DNA from: Propionibacteriaceae bacterium
GTDB lineage: Bacteria; Actinomycetota; Actinomycetes; Propionibacteriales; Propionibacteriaceae
Assembly (NCBI GenBank): GCA_031255975.1
Contig: JAIRRM010000103.1
Location: forward strand, 1 to 7,086
Direction of reading: 5' to 3'
Length of the DNA: 7,086 nucleotides
Shown here: positions 6,493 through 7,086 of the stretch, in pieces
How positions within the stretch are numbered: the stretch's first letter is position 1
Layout of the letters: every line of letters begins with the position of its first letter
Notes under the pieces: model-generated
What the model saw: the letters and a program-made list of their open reading frames with translations, nothing else
The model's database searches: none
Told to the model about the DNA's origin: nothing
Translations under genes and position numbers: made by a program

Positions 6493-6648
6493 TGCTCAGC
6501 TCCTACCGCTCTCACATACGAACGCACCAATGCTACCGCCTGTAGGTGACACCCAACGGATTGCCGTAAGGTATCCAGCCAATTCACAGCAACGACATCT
6601 ATCCGATCACTTACGTCTTGGCCTGACAAATGTGGTGAGATAGACGGG
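6493..6648. promoter_or_regulatory. Divergent intergenic region between moxR and the pseudokinase-like gene
   Basis: This 156-base gap separates two genes that read away from each other, so it should hold both promoters. The moxR ribosome binding site AGGAG is at 6500-6504 on the minus strand. On the plus strand GGTGAG at 6634-6639 lies nine bases before the ATG at 6649. An imperfect inverted repeat at 6558-6576 (GGAT..CC, loop GTAA, GG.ATCC) could be an operator. I found no convincing -35/-10 pair on either strand and no RNA gene or short ORF with a good start. Confidence 0.5.
6500..6504 (-). promoter_or_regulatory. Ribosome binding site of moxR
   Basis: On the minus strand AGGAG is followed by CTGAGCA and then the GTG at 6492, a seven-base spacing. 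It supports the GTG start and so the acidic N-terminal tail of MoxR. Confidence 0.75.
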
Positions 6649-7086
6649 ATGTCAGAGAAACCCAAGGTGGGCCTACCAGAAGAATTGACCGGCCCCGAAA
6701 CGCAGCGCGGCAGCTATCCTCCGCCGCCGTATGCCGCTGCGCTGTTGCCCGACGACCCGCCAGCAATCGGCCCCTACTGGCTGGATGGACGTCTTAGCGC
6801 GCGTGCCAGCGGTATCGCGTATCTGGCTCATGATTCAGACGGCGCCCAGGTAATGCTGGTGATGCTCTCGGCAGGAGCTACAGACGATGCCGGCGCTCGT
6901 GACCGGCTGGCCGGCGAAGTTGCCATGATGCACTCGGACACGGTACTGGCAATCGGCGGCACCGGACAGGGCGGCGGCCGTTTCGCCGACCGTTACGTGA
7001 ACTCCGATGATTACCCGGTGGCCCCGGACGAGACCCCGTTGGCACCCTGGGTGGCGCTCGCTTGGGATGGTACCCCGGAAGCCGTC
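6649..7086 (+). CDS. Probable pseudokinase, Hanks-type Ser/Thr kinase-like N-lobe (partial)
   Basis: The open frame starts at ATG 6649 and reaches the window end without a stop (146 residues visible). After a proline-rich leader (PPPPY at 24-28), residues 40-92 follow the pattern of a bacterial Ser/Thr kinase N-lobe: IGPYWLDGRL, a glycine-loop position reading SARASG, then IAYLAHD (kinases: VYLAHD), a beta-3 strand QVMLVML where kinases have VAVKVL, and GEV at 89-91 like the conserved alpha-C Glu. Two glycines of the loop are lost and the ATP-binding lysine is Val71. APWVALAWDGTPEA at 132-145 could be the hinge. I therefore infer a pseudokinase that does not bind ATP in the normal way; it may act as a scaffold or sensor. 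The C-lobe, with its HRD and DFG positions, and any membrane segment lie outside the window. It is divergent from moxR. An uncharacterised protein with no kinase ancestry remains possible. Confidence 0.65.
   Translation, partial: MSEKPKVGLPEELTGPETQRGSYPPPPYAAALLPDDPPAIGPYWLDGRLSARASGIAYLAHDSDGAQVMLVMLSAGATDDAGARDRLAGEVAMMHSDTVLAIGGTGQGGGRFADRYVNSDDYPVAPDETPLAPWVALAWDGTPEAV

Noticed and set aside
6618..6646. TTGGCC and TAGACG with 17-base spacing as a promoter for the kinase-like gene
   Set aside because: The -10 element would end two bases before the ATG, so transcription would begin inside the coding region.

Overview
The window reads as a stretch of chromosome from a high-GC actinobacterium. 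The evidence is GC-rich codon use, frequent GTG starts, tightly overlapping genes, a discrete type II fatty-acid cluster in the order fabH-acpP-fabF, and a MoxR-DUF58-VWA operon like Rv1479-Rv1481 of Mycobacterium. I cannot name a genus from the sequence. No tRNA, rRNA, mobile element or CRISPR array is visible.

Left part (1-1693, + strand): the last 48 codons of fabH (ketoacyl-ACP synthase III), then acpP (acyl carrier protein) behind a strong ribosome binding site, then fabF (ketoacyl-ACP synthase II) starting two bases after acpP. FabH starts chains, AcpP carries them and FabF elongates them. fabF ends in a TTAA that also supplies the stop codon of the convergent gene.

Middle part (1690-6492, - strand, transcribed right to left): one compact five-gene operon, moxR (AAA+ ATPase), a DUF58 protein, two tandem membrane-anchored VWA proteins, and a YggS/PLPBP-type PLP homeostasis protein. 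The genes overlap by 1-4 bases or are 18 bases apart. The last two junctions have the same design: the conserved C-terminal Arg-Trp-Pro codons of each VWA paralogue carry an AGGTGG ribosome binding site five bases before the next start codon, which shares one base with the stop codon. By analogy with MoxR/VWA systems, MoxR probably acts as an ATP-driven chaperone with the DUF58 and VWA proteins as partners at the cytoplasmic membrane. The substrate is unknown.

Right part (6493-7086): a 156-base divergent intergenic region, then the start of a + strand gene that runs off the window. Its 146 visible residues resemble the N-lobe of a Hanks-type Ser/Thr kinase in which the glycine loop is degraded and the ATP-binding lysine is replaced by valine, so it is a probable pseudokinase. 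This gene, the duplicated VWA pair with its built-in coupling signal, and the closeness of a MoxR cluster to fatty-acid synthesis genes are the points most worth following up.
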